Below, one piece after another: positions 9,647 through 18,630 of a stretch of DNA of 64,000 nucleotides. This DNA is from Rhizobium sp. Root274. Lineage in GTDB: Bacteria; Pseudomonadota; Alphaproteobacteria; Rhizobiales; Rhizobiaceae. The position numbers and the translations under genes were made by a program. Each line of letters begins with the position of its first letter. The stretch's first letter is position 1. The notes beneath the pieces are model-generated. The model worked only from the letters and a program-made list of their open reading frames with translations. It did not search any database and was not told where the DNA came from. The stretch lies in NCBI RefSeq assembly GCF_001429245.1, contig NZ_LMJE01000007.1:1209559-1273558 (forward strand), written 5' to 3'.

Positions 9647-10819
9647 ATGAAACTCTGGATTCCCTTCGCCGTCTCCGCCGGCACGCTGCTGACGATTGCA
9701 AGCTTCGTCGGCGCTGGTTGGGACGCGCCCCCGGTTGAGACCACACAGACAGGCTTTCGCGGCACCGGCATGTATATCCATCGGGATATCGAGAAGCAGG
9801 AAGCACTGAAGGCCGCGAACGTCGTTCCGCCTGCCCCCTGGGAGGCAGATCCGAGTGGCGACAAGGCCCGCGATCTCTACGAGAACGTTCAGGTTCTGGG
9901 CGATCTCTCCGACGACCAGTTCAACCAGTTCATGGCCTCGATCACCGAATGGGTGGCCCCGGAAGCCGGTTGCAACTACTGCCACAACCCCGAGAATCTG
10001 GCGTCTGACGAGCTCTACCAGAAGGTCGTCGCTCGACGGATGATCCAGATGACCCAGGCAATCAATGTAGACTGGAAGGCGCATGTTGGCGCCACCGGTG
10101 CTACCTGCTACACCTGCCATCGCGGCCAGGGCATTCCGACCAATTACTGGTACGAGGATCTGGAGCCGAAGCCGGCCGGCAACATGACGCAGAACCGCCA
10201 GGGCCAAAACGTCGTCGCCAAGTTCGGCGGCGGGTCGTCGCTGCCGCAGAATGTGCTGAAGGACTACCTGCTCGACGCAAAGCCGATCCGAGTGCATTCG
10301 ACGACAGCACTTCCGACCGGCACCAACATGGCGACCACGAAGGAGACGGAAGCCACCTGGTCGCTGATGATGCACATGTCGGAGTCGCTTGGCGTCAACT
10401 GCACGACCTGCCACAACTCCCGCGCCTTCAACGAGTGGGACCAGAGCCCGCCGCAGCGCGTAACCGCATGGCACGGCATCCGCATGGTCCGCGATATCAA
10501 CGCGAACTACGTCCAGGGGCTGACACCTGTTTTCCCCGACCACCGCAAGGGGCCGGAAGGCGACGTCTTCAAGGTCGGATGCGCCACCTGCCACGCCGGC
10601 GTTCAGAAGCCGCTCTACGGCGTCTCTATGCTGCAGGATTACGTCGATGCGCTTGCCAAAAAAGGCCCAACGGCTGTCCCGGACTACACCACCTATCAGC
10701 CGGGCACGACGCAGAAGATGGCACCGGCCGAGCAAAGCAGCGCAATCCTGCCCAAGCCGGCAACCGCTCAGACCGCTGAAGCTGTCCTGCCGACGGCACC
10801 GGCAACCAGTGACAACTGA
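9647..10819 (+). CDS. pufC: Reaction centre tetraheme cytochrome c subunit (PufC)
   Basis: PufC is the periplasmic electron donor that re-reduces the special pair. The 390-residue protein has an N-terminal hydrophobic anchor (residues 4-24) without a lipobox cysteine, so it is probably held by an uncleaved helix. Four c-type heme motifs are present: CNYCH at 109, CYTCH at 154, CTTCH at 252 and CATCH at 312. The C-terminal 50 residues are rich in Pro, Ala and Thr and look disordered. It starts 11 bases after pufM and is followed by a strong terminator. Confidence 0.96.
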   Translation: MKLWIPFAVSAGTLLTIASFVGAGWDAPPVETTQTGFRGTGMYIHRDIEKQEALKAANVVPPAPWEADPSGDKARDLYENVQVLGDLSDDQFNQFMASITEWVAPEAGCNYCHNPENLASDELYQKVVARRMIQMTQAINVDWKAHVGATGATCYTCHRGQGIPTNYWYEDLEPKPAGNMTQNRQGQNVVAKFGGGSSLPQNVLKDYLLDAKPIRVHSTTALPTGTNMATTKETEATWSLMMHMSESLGVNCTTCHNSRAFNEWDQSPPQRVTAWHGIRMVRDINANYVQGLTPVFPDHRKGPEGDVFKVGCATCHAGVQKPLYGVSMLQDYVDALAKKGPTAVPDYTTYQPGTTQKMAPAEQSSAILPKPATAQTAEAVLPTAPATSDN

Positions 10820-10848
10820 CGGCCTCCCAAGGCAGGCCGCAATGGGAA

Positions 10849-10877
10849 GGGGAGCTTTCGGGCTCCCCTTTTCTTTT
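10849..10877 (+). terminator. Rho-independent terminator of the bchCXYZ-puf operon
   Basis: GGGGAGC (10849-10855) pairs with GCTCCCC (10862-10868) around a TTTCGG loop, followed by TTTTCTTTT. It lies 30 bases after the pufC stop. The rest of 10820-11087 shows no gene. Confidence 0.88.
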
Positions 10878-11087
10878 GCGCCAGGAGAACGCATGTCGCG
10901 CACCGCCGGCCGTGCCTCACCGACGAAGGCTCGCTGAAATTTTCGATGACTATGGCTTGTGAGGGAGTTCCACGAAGGGCGTCGAACGTGAGAAACGATC
11001 ACCGGCGATAGCCCTTTGCAACCCATCTCCCCACCCGGAACAGATCGAGGCGGAACGGACGTGCACGACCGCAGGAGGAGGATTGCC

Positions 11088-11621
11088 TTAAAGCCGATCG
11101 AATCCGAGATCTGGGAAGCGTTCTAGGTAGATGCGGAACCAAGGCGTGAAAGAGAGCGGTGTTTCGCGCATCTCCCGCTGCAGCTCATCGGCGCCGATCC
11201 AGCGCACGGCCTCAACCTCATCTTCATCCGGAAGGATCGCGAGCTGGCTGCGGTCGGCTTGAGCGCTGAACAGCGTCACACGCTCGTTCTCGTGCAGTCC
11301 GTCGCCGACATCGGCTGAGTAATCCACAGTCTGGTGGCGGGTAAGCGGAAGGGAGAACCCAAGCTCTTCTTCCAGCCGGCGTGCTGCACAGGCCTCGATC
11401 GTCTCGTCCCAGTGCGGATGGGTGCAACAGGTATTCGCCCACAGGCCGCCGCAATGATACTTGGCCTGAGCACGCTTCTGGATGAGCAACTTGTCACCGT
11501 CGAAGACGAAAACGGACACGGCGAGATGCTGAAGGCCCTCGATATGGGCCTTCATCTTCTCGACCGGGTAAAGCGACCCGTCGGCCGCGATCGCCGGGAT
11601 GACAATGCTCTCGCGCATCAT
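11088..11621 (-). CDS. idi: Isopentenyl-diphosphate delta-isomerase, type I (Idi)
   Basis: Idi interconverts IPP and DMAPP, feeding carotenoid and bacteriochlorophyll-tail synthesis. The product of about 177 residues is a Nudix-fold enzyme with the catalytic-cysteine region ANTCCTHPHW and the acidic motif AARRLEEELGF. Two consecutive ATG codons are possible; the second (11618) has the better spacing to GGAG. A longer frame to 11963 overlaps hemA and is rejected. It lies 49 bases after hemA and is the last gene of the leftward puh-hemA run. Confidence 0.92.
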   Translation of the reverse strand: MMRESIVIPAIAADGSLYPVEKMKAHIEGLQHLAVSVFVFDGDKLLIQKRAQAKYHCGGLWANTCCTHPHWDETIEACAARRLEEELGFSLPLTRHQTVDYSADVGDGLHENERVTLFSAQADRSQLAILPDEDEVEAVRWIGADELQREMRETPLSFTPWFRIYLERFPDLGFDRL

Positions 11622-11670
11622 TGCTCCGCTCTGCTCATTCGCCCCTGAGGCGATAAGCCCTTTGGCCGTC

Positions 11671-12888
11671 TCAGGCAACAGCCCGCGCCAGCGCGCATTT
11701 CGACCACAGCGAACAGAGGGCCTCGGCCAGATGAGTGATGTCGGCATCACTGTGCAGCGGCGTCGGCGTGATACGCAGGCGCTCCTTGCCAACGGCAACC
11801 GTGGGATAGTTGATCGGCTGGACATAGAGACCGAAATCGTCGAGCAGCACGTCGGAGATCCACTTGCACTTCGCCGCATTGCCGACCATGACCGGAACGA
11901 TATGGCTTGGATTGCGCATATGGGGAATGCCCCTGGCATCGAGCGCGGCGCGCACCTTGGCAACAGCCGCCTGATGCCGGGCGCGTTCGAACTGGCTCTC
12001 CTTGAGGTGGCGGATCGACGTGGTTGCCGCAGCCGCCAGTGCCGGCGGGATCGCCGTGGTGAAGATGAAGCCGGAGGCGAAGGACCGTACGAAATCGATC
12101 AGCACGGCCGGCCCCGTGATATAGCCGCCCATGATGCCAAAGGCCTTGCCGAGCGTTCCCTCGATGACGGTCAGGCGATCCATAAGCCCCTCGCGCTCGG
12201 CAACGCCGCCGCCGCGCGGGCCATACATGCCGACCGCATGCACCTCGTCGAGATAGGTCAGCGCACCGAATTCATCGGCCACGTCGCAGATCTCGCGGAT
12301 CGGCGAAATGTCGCCATCCATCGAATAAACGCTTTCGAAGGCAACCAGCTTGGGCGCCGCCGGATCGTCGGCTGCCATCATTTCGCGCAAATGCTTGGGA
12401 TCGTTGTGGCGGAACTGCCGCTTGATGCATCGCGAATGCCGGATGCCTTCGATCATTGAGGCGTGGTTCAGCGAATCCGAATAGCAGATGACACCCGGGA
12501 TCTTCGACAGCAGCGTGCCAAGTGCCGCCCAATTCGACACATAGCCGGAGGTGAAGATCAGAGCGCCTTCCTTGCCGTGAAGGTCGGCGAGTTCGTTCTC
12601 CAGGAGCACGTGGTAATGGTTCGTGCCCGAAATGTTGCGGGTCCCGCCAGCCCCTGCCCCACACTTGCGAATGACCTCTGTCATCCGGTCCATGACCTTC
12701 TCGTTCTGCCCCATTCCGAGATAATCGTTGGAACACCAGACCGTCACTTCGCGGACCGTCTTGTCCTCATTGTAGAAGGTTGCCTTGGGGAAGGCCGAGC
12801 AATGACGCTCAAGCTCTGCGAATACGCGGTAATTGCCGGCCTTGCGGAGATCGGCAAGCGCTGACTCCATGTGCTGCAGAACGTCCAT
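11671..12888 (-). CDS. hemA: 5-aminolevulinate synthase (HemA)
   Basis: HemA condenses glycine and succinyl-CoA to 5-aminolevulinate (Shemin pathway), the first step of tetrapyrrole synthesis. The 405-residue protein has the PLP-enzyme fold type I signatures [19 protein letters not shown] and the PLP-lysine region [17 protein letters not shown]. The start at 12888 follows GAGGAAAG, and its first base is shared with the stop codon of puhE, so translation is coupled. Linkage to the puh/acsF genes means pigment demand and precursor supply share a transcript. A second hemA elsewhere is possible. Confidence 0.95.
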   Translation of the reverse strand: MDVLQHMESALADLRKAGNYRVFAELERHCSAFPKATFYNEDKTVREVTVWCSNDYLGMGQNEKVMDRMTEVIRKCGAGAGGTRNISGTNHYHVLLENELADLHGKEGALIFTSGYVSNWAALGTLLSKIPGVICYSDSLNHASMIEGIRHSRCIKRQFRHNDPKHLREMMAADDPAAPKLVAFESVYSMDGDISPIREICDVADEFGALTYLDEVHAVGMYGPRGGGVAEREGLMDRLTVIEGTLGKAFGIMGGYITGPAVLIDFVRSFASGFIFTTAIPPALAAAATTSIRHLKESQFERARHQAAVAKVRAALDARGIPHMRNPSHIVPVMVGNAAKCKWISDVLLDDFGLYVQPINYPTVAVGKERLRITPTPLHSDADITHLAEALCSLWSKCALARAVA

Positions 12889-13784
12889 CAGTCTTTCCTC
12901 TTCCCGATCTGGTCTTGTCCAAATGCGCTCCAGGAGGCAACGGGCGGTACCGCCGGGCGGGCTCCCTGGAGATGTGATCCGCCATCCAGGGGATGTCCGG
13001 CGGCAAGCGGCGCTCCCGGCCGCGCCATCGCCCAGCGCCACAGCGCGGTATCGGAGACGGGCAGCACGAGGATGAGATGTTCGATGATGGCAAGCGCCAT
13101 GAAGGTCGCGAGCAACGTATGCCCGACAACCGAATGTTCCTGGGTGGCGCGATTGGCGCCGATGACGAGGATGGCAAACAATCCAGCCGCAATGGCAAGC
13201 AGCAGCGGGAAGATCGGCGTCAGCCGGTCTGTCCGGAAATAGCTTTTGAGATGCGCGATGCCCTTCGGCATCAACTCGCTGACAGCATGTGGCGCGCCGA
13301 GGAAGATCAACAGCTTGGCAGAGATACGCATGCCCCAGAGAAGCCCAAAGGCGGCAAGCCCGAAACGGTTGGGATTACCCGACAGCGTGAACCACAGCAC
13401 AACCGCAGTGATTAGAATGGCGATCTCATGGTCGCTGACCGCCTGCCAGGCGGCCTTGAACCGGGCAGGGCCCGACAGGCCCGGAGGGCAATCCCCGCTG
13501 CGCGGACCAGTCAGCCGCCCGGTGAGAAACGCGGCCTCATGCCAGGCCCAGACGAGCAGCGCGCCGAAAAAGCCGGCATAGGAGCCGAGCGGGGTCTGCT
13601 CCCGCGCGCCGAAGAGCATGAGCAGGAATCCGCCAGCGCCAACGGCGGTCATGACCGGCATCAACGACAGGATCCGCCATTCCTTCGGCTCGGGCCGATT
13701 GACCATGGCCAGCACCAGCCCCGTCGACACCCACCAGACGGTGATGGCGATGGCAACGACGGCGAGCGGGTGCGAGAAGCTCAT
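12888..13784 (-). CDS. puhE: Photosynthetic complex assembly protein PuhE
   Basis: PuhE is a polytopic membrane protein of the photosynthetic complex assembly protein 2 family (DUF3623), reported to moderate bacteriochlorophyll levels and reaction-centre assembly. The 298-residue protein from [18 protein letters not shown] has about seven hydrophobic segments, including [20 protein letters not shown], with the family word [11 protein letters not shown]. The start at 13784 follows GAGGGTGGA. The frame opens earlier but that part is unlike the family. The last 40 residues are hydrophilic and overlap no neighbour except the hemA start codon. Confidence 0.88.
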   Translation of the reverse strand: MSFSHPLAVVAIAITVWWVSTGLVLAMVNRPEPKEWRILSLMPVMTAVGAGGFLLMLFGAREQTPLGSYAGFFGALLVWAWHEAAFLTGRLTGPRSGDCPPGLSGPARFKAAWQAVSDHEIAILITAVVLWFTLSGNPNRFGLAAFGLLWGMRISAKLLIFLGAPHAVSELMPKGIAHLKSYFRTDRLTPIFPLLLAIAAGLFAILVIGANRATQEHSVVGHTLLATFMALAIIEHLILVLPVSDTALWRWAMARPGAPLAAGHPLDGGSHLQGARPAVPPVASWSAFGQDQIGKRKD

Positions 13785-13794
13785 GGGTCCACCC

Positions 13795-14904
13795 TCACCA
13801 GACCGGCTGCAGGCGGGACGTGGCCGGAATGGCATTCGACTTCGTCGGGATCACATACATCCGCACAAAGTTGATGGCCGCAGCCGCCGACCAGAAGCCC
13901 TTGGCGATCCGGCCGGTCAATCCACCCCTGGCATTGGCCGCCATGACCTTGCGGTTGATCCGCTCCATCCGGCGAAAACCCTCATGCAGCGCCGGATTGT
14001 CGAGATCAAGCACCAGCGGGAAGCACTGCCGCGAGATCTCGCTGGTCAGCCGAAAGACCTTCATGTCGTAGTCGTCGATATCGACGCCAAGGCCCTTGTG
14101 GAAGGCCGGTCGCATGTGATCGCGCACATACATGGTCGCAAAGACCGCGAGCAGAAAGAACTTGATCCAGTATTTGTTCATGCCCTCCATCAGCCGCTTG
14201 TCGGAGCGGATGATCAGCGAGAAGGCCTCTCCATGGGAGAACTCGTCATTGCACCACTGACGAAACCACTTGAAGATCGGGTGGAAGCGCTGCTCCGGGT
14301 GCTTTTCGAGATGCCGGAAGATGGTGATATAGCGGGCATAACCGATCTTCTCGGAGAGATAGGTGGCGTAGTAGATGAACTTCGGCTTGAAGAAGGTATA
14401 TTTCTTCGCCTTGGCTAGAAAGCCCATGTTCACGCCGATGCCGAATTCCTTCAACGCATCGTTGATGAAGCCGGCATGGCGGGACTCGTCCCGGCTCATG
14501 TAACCGAAGAGCTCGCAGATTTCCTGGTTCTTGCCGCGCCGCTTCATCTCCTTGTAGAGCACGCAGCCCGAAAATTCCGAGGTAAGCGAGGAGACGAGGA
14601 AGTCGATGAATTCTTCCCGCAGATCATCCGGCAGAGCATCGATGTCGATATCGTCCCAGTCTTCGTTGCGCTTGAAATGGCCGCGGTTCGGATCGCTCTT
14701 CATCTGAGCGATCAGAACGTCCCATTCCGCCCTCACCGGTTCGACATTGATCTTGTCCATCTCTTCGAAGTCGGTCGTATAAAAGCGCGGCGTCAGCATG
14801 GTCGAGACGAGTGCGCTGCGCGTCGTGTCGTTGACGCCGGCCATGCGCTCTTCAACAGTCGGCTCGTGATCGGCAAGATCCACAGGGGAAACATGATTGT
14901 TCAT
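13795..14904 (-). CDS. acsF: Oxygen-dependent Mg-protoporphyrin IX monomethyl ester cyclase (AcsF)
   Basis: AcsF is the aerobic diiron cyclase that closes ring E to give divinylprotochlorophyllide. The 369-residue protein has the two diiron motifs as MSRDESRHAGF and CNDEFSHGEAF, with the carboxylate ligand of the first helix in TSEFSG. The start is ATG 14904; a frame running on to 15162 overlaps the upstream small gene. No anaerobic BchE was seen in the window. That fits a bacterium making pigment under oxygen. It overlaps the 101-residue gene upstream by 4 bases. Confidence 0.95.
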   Translation of the reverse strand: MNNHVSPVDLADHEPTVEERMAGVNDTTRSALVSTMLTPRFYTTDFEEMDKINVEPVRAEWDVLIAQMKSDPNRGHFKRNEDWDDIDIDALPDDLREEFIDFLVSSLTSEFSGCVLYKEMKRRGKNQEICELFGYMSRDESRHAGFINDALKEFGIGVNMGFLAKAKKYTFFKPKFIYYATYLSEKIGYARYITIFRHLEKHPEQRFHPIFKWFRQWCNDEFSHGEAFSLIIRSDKRLMEGMNKYWIKFFLLAVFATMYVRDHMRPAFHKGLGVDIDDYDMKVFRLTSEISRQCFPLVLDLDNPALHEGFRRMERINRKVMAANARGGLTGRIAKGFWSAAAAINFVRMYVIPTKSNAIPATSRLQPVW

Positions 14905-15206
14905 GACAGTGCCCTCTCGGTGAAGCTGAATTCGCACAATTCCATCATGTCGAGATCGCCGGTGGCGCGGATCCAGGCCCGCTCCAGAAAACCAGCCCGG
15001 GTAATGGTCGCCTTGCGCCGAAAATTCTGGCTCGCGCCATAGGGGATGGAGACCGGCGCGCCATGCACCAGAACCTCGTCGCCCGGATGGACGATGACGC
15101 CATTGTCGAAGCGCAGATGAGCGCCCAGCGCCTCGAAGGTATTGTTGATCTCGACGGTACAATCGACCGTCTCCTTGTGGCGCATCAGCGCGAAGACCGG
15201 GTTCAT
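14901..15206 (-). CDS. Small PGC protein of unknown function between puhC and acsF
   Basis: This gene encodes a 101-residue protein (MNPVFALMRHKETVDCTVEINNTFEALGAH...). It has no membrane segment, and a central stretch (IVHPGDEVLVHGAPVSIPYG) suggests a small beta-rich fold. I recall a gene of this size in the same slot in other acsF-bearing PGCs, but I cannot name a function. It overlaps puhC by 4 bases and acsF by 4 bases, so it is firmly embedded in the operon and very likely translated. A role with the cyclase or with reaction-centre assembly is an inference from position only. Confidence 0.8.
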   Translation of the reverse strand: MNPVFALMRHKETVDCTVEINNTFEALGAHLRFDNGVIVHPGDEVLVHGAPVSIPYGASQNFRRKATITRAGFLERAWIRATGDLDMMELCEFSFTERALS

Positions 15207-15697
15207 GGCTTAATTCCTCCCTGCTCGCCCAGAAGGGCTTCGAATGCGGCCACGTTGTCGCGGCCGAAGGCTGCGAGATAGATGCGCTCGCCCGTTCCGG
15301 TATCGGAGAGGCTGACAGTACCGGCCTCCCACTTGATCAGGCGGTAGGGCGCGTCGAACGGAACCTTGGCGACCTGGCGCATGCGCTCGAAGGCGCGCAG
15401 CGAGCCACGCACGAAGCCACCGGCCTCAGGGCCATAGCTTGCGATTTCAGCGGCAGTTGCGGCGTCCTGCACGACGACACGATCATCCGCAGTCCGCAGG
15501 ATCACGAGGTCACGGACAGCGACCGGTTCGCCGAGCTGCTGCTTGACGAGGCCCAGGCCCGTGGTCTGGCCAACGATGACGGCAGTCGCTGTAAAGCCGA
15601 GAAGCCCGAGCAAACCGACCAGAAGCGCTGTTGGAAGGCGGTTCGGTGCGCGACCCTTGCGGTCCGAGAGATAGCCGAGACTGGACGCCGATCCCAT
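15203..15697 (-). CDS. puhC: Photosynthetic complex assembly protein PuhC
   Basis: PuhC is a membrane-anchored assembly factor needed for normal reaction-centre and LH1 organisation. The 164-residue protein has a basic N-terminus, one transmembrane helix (about residues 22-43, LPTALLVGLLGLLGFTATAVIVG) and a soluble, probably periplasmic domain with the family phrase RDLVILRTADDRVVVQDA. It starts 9 bases after puhB. Length and order (puhA-puhB-puhC) agree with the family. Confidence 0.9.
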   Translation of the reverse strand: MGSASSLGYLSDRKGRAPNRLPTALLVGLLGLLGFTATAVIVGQTTGLGLVKQQLGEPVAVRDLVILRTADDRVVVQDAATAAEIASYGPEAGGFVRGSLRAFERMRQVAKVPFDAPYRLIKWEAGTVSLSDTGTGERIYLAAFGRDNVAAFEALLGEQGGIKP

Positions 15698-15706
15698 GAC
15701 GCCCCC

Positions 15707-16375
15707 CTATTCCGCAGCAACGGCGGCGGGCGCCGATGGCATGGACGGGGTAACGAAAATCCGCAGCTGGCTGGCATGCGAGGCGCGAAACTGCGTATAG
15801 GCGGCGGACAAAATGCTGGCGACCGTCTCGACATCGGGCAGATAGGCGAGGCACGGCTCAGGTCGCGAAAAACGCCAGCCGCGTACATGCGGCCACTGCA
15901 CCAGCCAGGAGAGCCGCGTGTCCGCGGCAACGGCAATCGCAATCATCCCGTCCTTGTCGTCGAGCTTTGCAGTCGAGATCGCCTCGACTTTGCGGAACGG
16001 CAGGTTCAGCGTCATCGACAAGGCAACGCCGAAGCGCATGACGACGCGCTCGGTGGTAATCGTGTAGAGCGTTGTCTTCTCGACGGCCCAGGCGAACAGC
16101 TCGATCATACCGATAAGCACGGCGGCAAGGGCGGCGAGGATCGCGATGGAGAACAGCAGACCGCCGATCTCGCGACCGTCATGCAGGCCGGACACCACGG
16201 CCCATACGGCAAGCAGGAGAAAATAGCCGCCGATCCAGCGAACCTTCAAGAGGTGCCGGCTGAGCAGCTTTGCCCTGGGGCGCCCCTGCCAGAGGATGAC
16301 CTCACCGGCCGGTGGCAGGCCAGGAAGCCCCGGCACCGGTTCGATTTCATGTTCTCGAGTGACGAACTGGCTCAC
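15707..16375 (-). CDS. puhB: Photosynthetic complex assembly protein PuhB
   Basis: PuhB is a reaction-centre assembly factor with a PH-like domain. The 222-residue protein begins with a soluble segment (GEVILWQGRPRAKLLSRHLLKVRWIGGYF). Hydrophobic stretches follow (YFLLLAVWAVVSGL and GGLLFSIAILAALAAVLIGMI). After these come the PH-like strands YTITTERVVMRFGVALSMTLN. It overlaps puhA by 4 bases. Identification rests on this order of membrane and PH segments and on the puhA-puhB linkage. Confidence 0.92.
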   Translation of the reverse strand: MSQFVTREHEIEPVPGLPGLPPAGEVILWQGRPRAKLLSRHLLKVRWIGGYFLLLAVWAVVSGLHDGREIGGLLFSIAILAALAAVLIGMIELFAWAVEKTTLYTITTERVVMRFGVALSMTLNLPFRKVEAISTAKLDDKDGMIAIAVAADTRLSWLVQWPHVRGWRFSRPEPCLAYLPDVETVASILSAAYTQFRASHASQLRIFVTPSMPSAPAAVAAE

Positions 16376-17151
16376 AGCAGTGGCTCCTGACGGCTCTTGT
16401 CCGCATAGAGCAGGCCCGCGCCGAAATAGGCGGCGATCTTGTCTTCTTCCAGGAGTGTGATGAGCTCCGGACGGGCCGTCGCCGGCACATCAGCGAATTG
16501 CGCTGCGGAAACGGCATGGACATAGAGGTAGCGAACATTGCCGCGGCCGGTGCGGTAGACGACGAAGTTGTTGGGAACCAGGACCGTGCGCAAGCCCTCA
16601 CCCAAGCTCACTTCGTAGTAGCGGATCAGGTGCTCGGACCGATCGACCCAGACATCCGTCACGATACCAGCGGTCTGGCCATCGAAGCCTTGGACAATGC
16701 GCCCGCGCGGGTCGAGCTGCCCCTCAACGATGGAGAAGCCCTCTGCGACACGGAGCGGCACGATCCGGGCATCGCCATGGGCAGTCATGTCGGGCTTATC
16801 GACACGTTCGGCCCAGGAACCCGGGCCGATGCCGGCGAGCAGCGGATTGCCGACCGGCTCGCTCGGATAGCCGGGGGCAGGTGCGACCCGGCGCGACGAG
16901 AAACTGCGCTCATCTCGTTTGAAATCAGGGACCTGTTTGAGGCCCTGACCATGCGGAAGGACGAATGTCTTTGCCGGCGGAACGAAGAGCCAGGGGCTCT
17001 TGTTGTAGCGGCCGGAGACATCCTCTTCGAGCGGATAACCCTCCCGCCGGTCTTCCTGGCGCAGATACCAGATGAGGCCAGCGAAAAAGATCCAGAAGGC
17101 ATAGAGCACGACCTGTGCCACATCCATATTGCTTGTAAGCGATCCGGTCAT
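16372..17151 (-). CDS. puhA: Photosynthetic reaction centre H subunit (PuhA)
   Basis: PuhA caps the cytoplasmic face of the reaction centre and helps proton uptake to the secondary quinone. The 259-residue protein has one N-terminal transmembrane helix (about residues 11-29, VVLYAFWIFFAGLIWYLR), then the conserved QEDRREGYPLEED and the PRC-barrel domain (GFDGQTAGIVTDVWVDRSEHLIRYYEV). It follows lhaA by 36 bases and is overlapped 4 bases by puhB. Expression from within lhaA or from the bchF promoter is usual in this order. Confidence 0.96.
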   Translation of the reverse strand: MTGSLTSNMDVAQVVLYAFWIFFAGLIWYLRQEDRREGYPLEEDVSGRYNKSPWLFVPPAKTFVLPHGQGLKQVPDFKRDERSFSSRRVAPAPGYPSEPVGNPLLAGIGPGSWAERVDKPDMTAHGDARIVPLRVAEGFSIVEGQLDPRGRIVQGFDGQTAGIVTDVWVDRSEHLIRYYEVSLGEGLRTVLVPNNFVVYRTGRGNVRYLYVHAVSAAQFADVPATARPELITLLEEDKIAAYFGAGLLYADKSRQEPLL

Positions 17152-17187
17152 GGTTGACCCTCCCGTGTTAGGTTTTGCCGCCGACGA

Positions 17188-18630
17188 TCAACCGGGCAGC
17201 TCTGCCAATCCAAAACGCATGTCATGGTTTTCATCCCGTCTGTAACGACGCCCGGTGAGCGGCCCGAGAACCGCAAGGCAGAGGAACAGAAGAACAATTT
17301 CAAAAAGGTAGACGACAAGATACCCCGAGGCGGGTGTGATCATGGTCTCACCCAGCGATCCATTGAGGGCCAGCGCATTGATCGTGTTCTTGACCAAGCC
17401 CCCGGCCAGCAGGCTCGCGCCGATGGCTGTCGCCTGAACGGCGCCCCAGGCACCGACCACGAGGCCGCTGTCGGATTTTTCCGAGACACCCATGGCCGCC
17501 AGCATGGTGCCGACGGCAAACAATCCGCCGCCGAGCCCAATTCCAGCTGCCCCCGCATAGAAGAGCCCGGTCAGCCCCAGCGGCGAGGCAAAGATCACGC
17601 AGGAGAAAGCGACGATGCCGATCAGGATCCCGCGCGCAGCAACCCGGAAAATCGGCGCGCCATGCTGCAGGCTGTGCGCCGCCCAGGCGAAGCCTGCCAT
17701 GGTGCCGGCAGCCCAGATCCCCGTCAGCCGTGTTGTCTCACCGACGCTGAGGCCGAGGATTTCACCGCCATAAGGCTCAAGCAGAATGTCCTGCATGGAG
17801 AAAGCGGCAGACCCGATCGCGACCGCGATCAACAGGCGCAGCACGCCCGGATCGCTGCGATACTCGTCCAGGGCGTCGAAGAAGCTCACCAGATCGCGAT
17901 CCGGCGCGCTGCGGCCGGTATCCCGAGCCTCCTGCTTCCAGATGGCGATAAGATTGATGATCATGGTCGTGAGGGCCGTGCCCTGGATGACCTGGATCAG
18001 CAGCTTGGGGCTGAAGTCGACGAGAAAATAGCTGTAGAAGGTCGAGGCGCCGATCATGCCGAAAAGCAGCATGAAATAGAGGAGCGCCACGACGCGCGGC
18101 CGCTTTTCCTGCGGCACGAGATCGCTGGCAAGTGCGAGCCCTGCCGTCTGTGCCATATGCATGCCGAAGCCGGTAAGGATGAAGGCAAGCCCGACGCCGG
18201 CGGCTCCCGCCCATTCCGGGCCGACGGTCTGCGACTGCAGGACCAGCAGCGCAAAGGGCATGATGGCGAGACCGCCGAACTGCAAAAGCGAACCAAGCCA
18301 GATATAGGGCACACGCCGCCAGCCGAGCACGGACTTGTACGTATCAGACCGGTATCCGAAGAAGAGCCGCAGCGGTGCGACCAGCACCGGGATGGCAACG
18401 ACGGCCGACACCAGCGCCACGGAGACGCCGAGCTCGACGATCAGCACACGGTTGAGCGTGCCAGTCAGCAATACCATAACAAAGCCGGCCGATACCTGGA
18501 ACAGCGACAGCCGCAGCAGGCGTGACAGAGGCATCTCCACCGAGGCAGCGTCGGCGAACGGCATGTAGCGCGTTCCCATCTTCTGCCAGAAGCCGATCAG
18601 TTTGCGATTGGCGGCGGAGAGCTTGATCAC
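17188..18630 (-). CDS. lhaA: LH1 assembly protein LhaA (PucC/BCH family)
   Basis: LhaA is a 12-helix major-facilitator-fold protein that helps insert antenna polypeptides or deliver bacteriochlorophyll during LH1 assembly. The 480-residue protein contains the family phrases GTLNRVLIVELGVSVALVSA and RLFFGYRSDTYKSVLGWRRVPYIW. Its place between bchM and puhA is the classical one for LhaA and separates it from the second PucC-like protein at 31035. It overlaps bchM by 4 bases. Confidence 0.92.
   Translation of the reverse strand: MIKLSAANRKLIGFWQKMGTRYMPFADAASVEMPLSRLLRLSLFQVSAGFVMVLLTGTLNRVLIVELGVSVALVSAVVAIPVLVAPLRLFFGYRSDTYKSVLGWRRVPYIWLGSLLQFGGLAIMPFALLVLQSQTVGPEWAGAAGVGLAFILTGFGMHMAQTAGLALASDLVPQEKRPRVVALLYFMLLFGMIGASTFYSYFLVDFSPKLLIQVIQGTALTTMIINLIAIWKQEARDTGRSAPDRDLVSFFDALDEYRSDPGVLRLLIAVAIGSAAFSMQDILLEPYGGEILGLSVGETTRLTGIWAAGTMAGFAWAAHSLQHGAPIFRVAARGILIGIVAFSCVIFASPLGLTGLFYAGAAGIGLGGGLFAVGTMLAAMGVSEKSDSGLVVGAWGAVQATAIGASLLAGGLVKNTINALALNGSLGETMITPASGYLVVYLFEIVLLFLCLAVLGPLTGRRYRRDENHDMRFGLAELPG

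Noticed and set aside
8586-9806. Long minus-strand open frame across pufM and pufC
   Set aside because: It is antisense to two well-defined reaction-centre genes and rich in Glu/Arg/Pro with no recognisable fold.
17224-18525. Long plus-strand open frame opposite lhaA
   Set aside because: The antisense of a membrane protein gives a very polar product; it is a codon-bias shadow.
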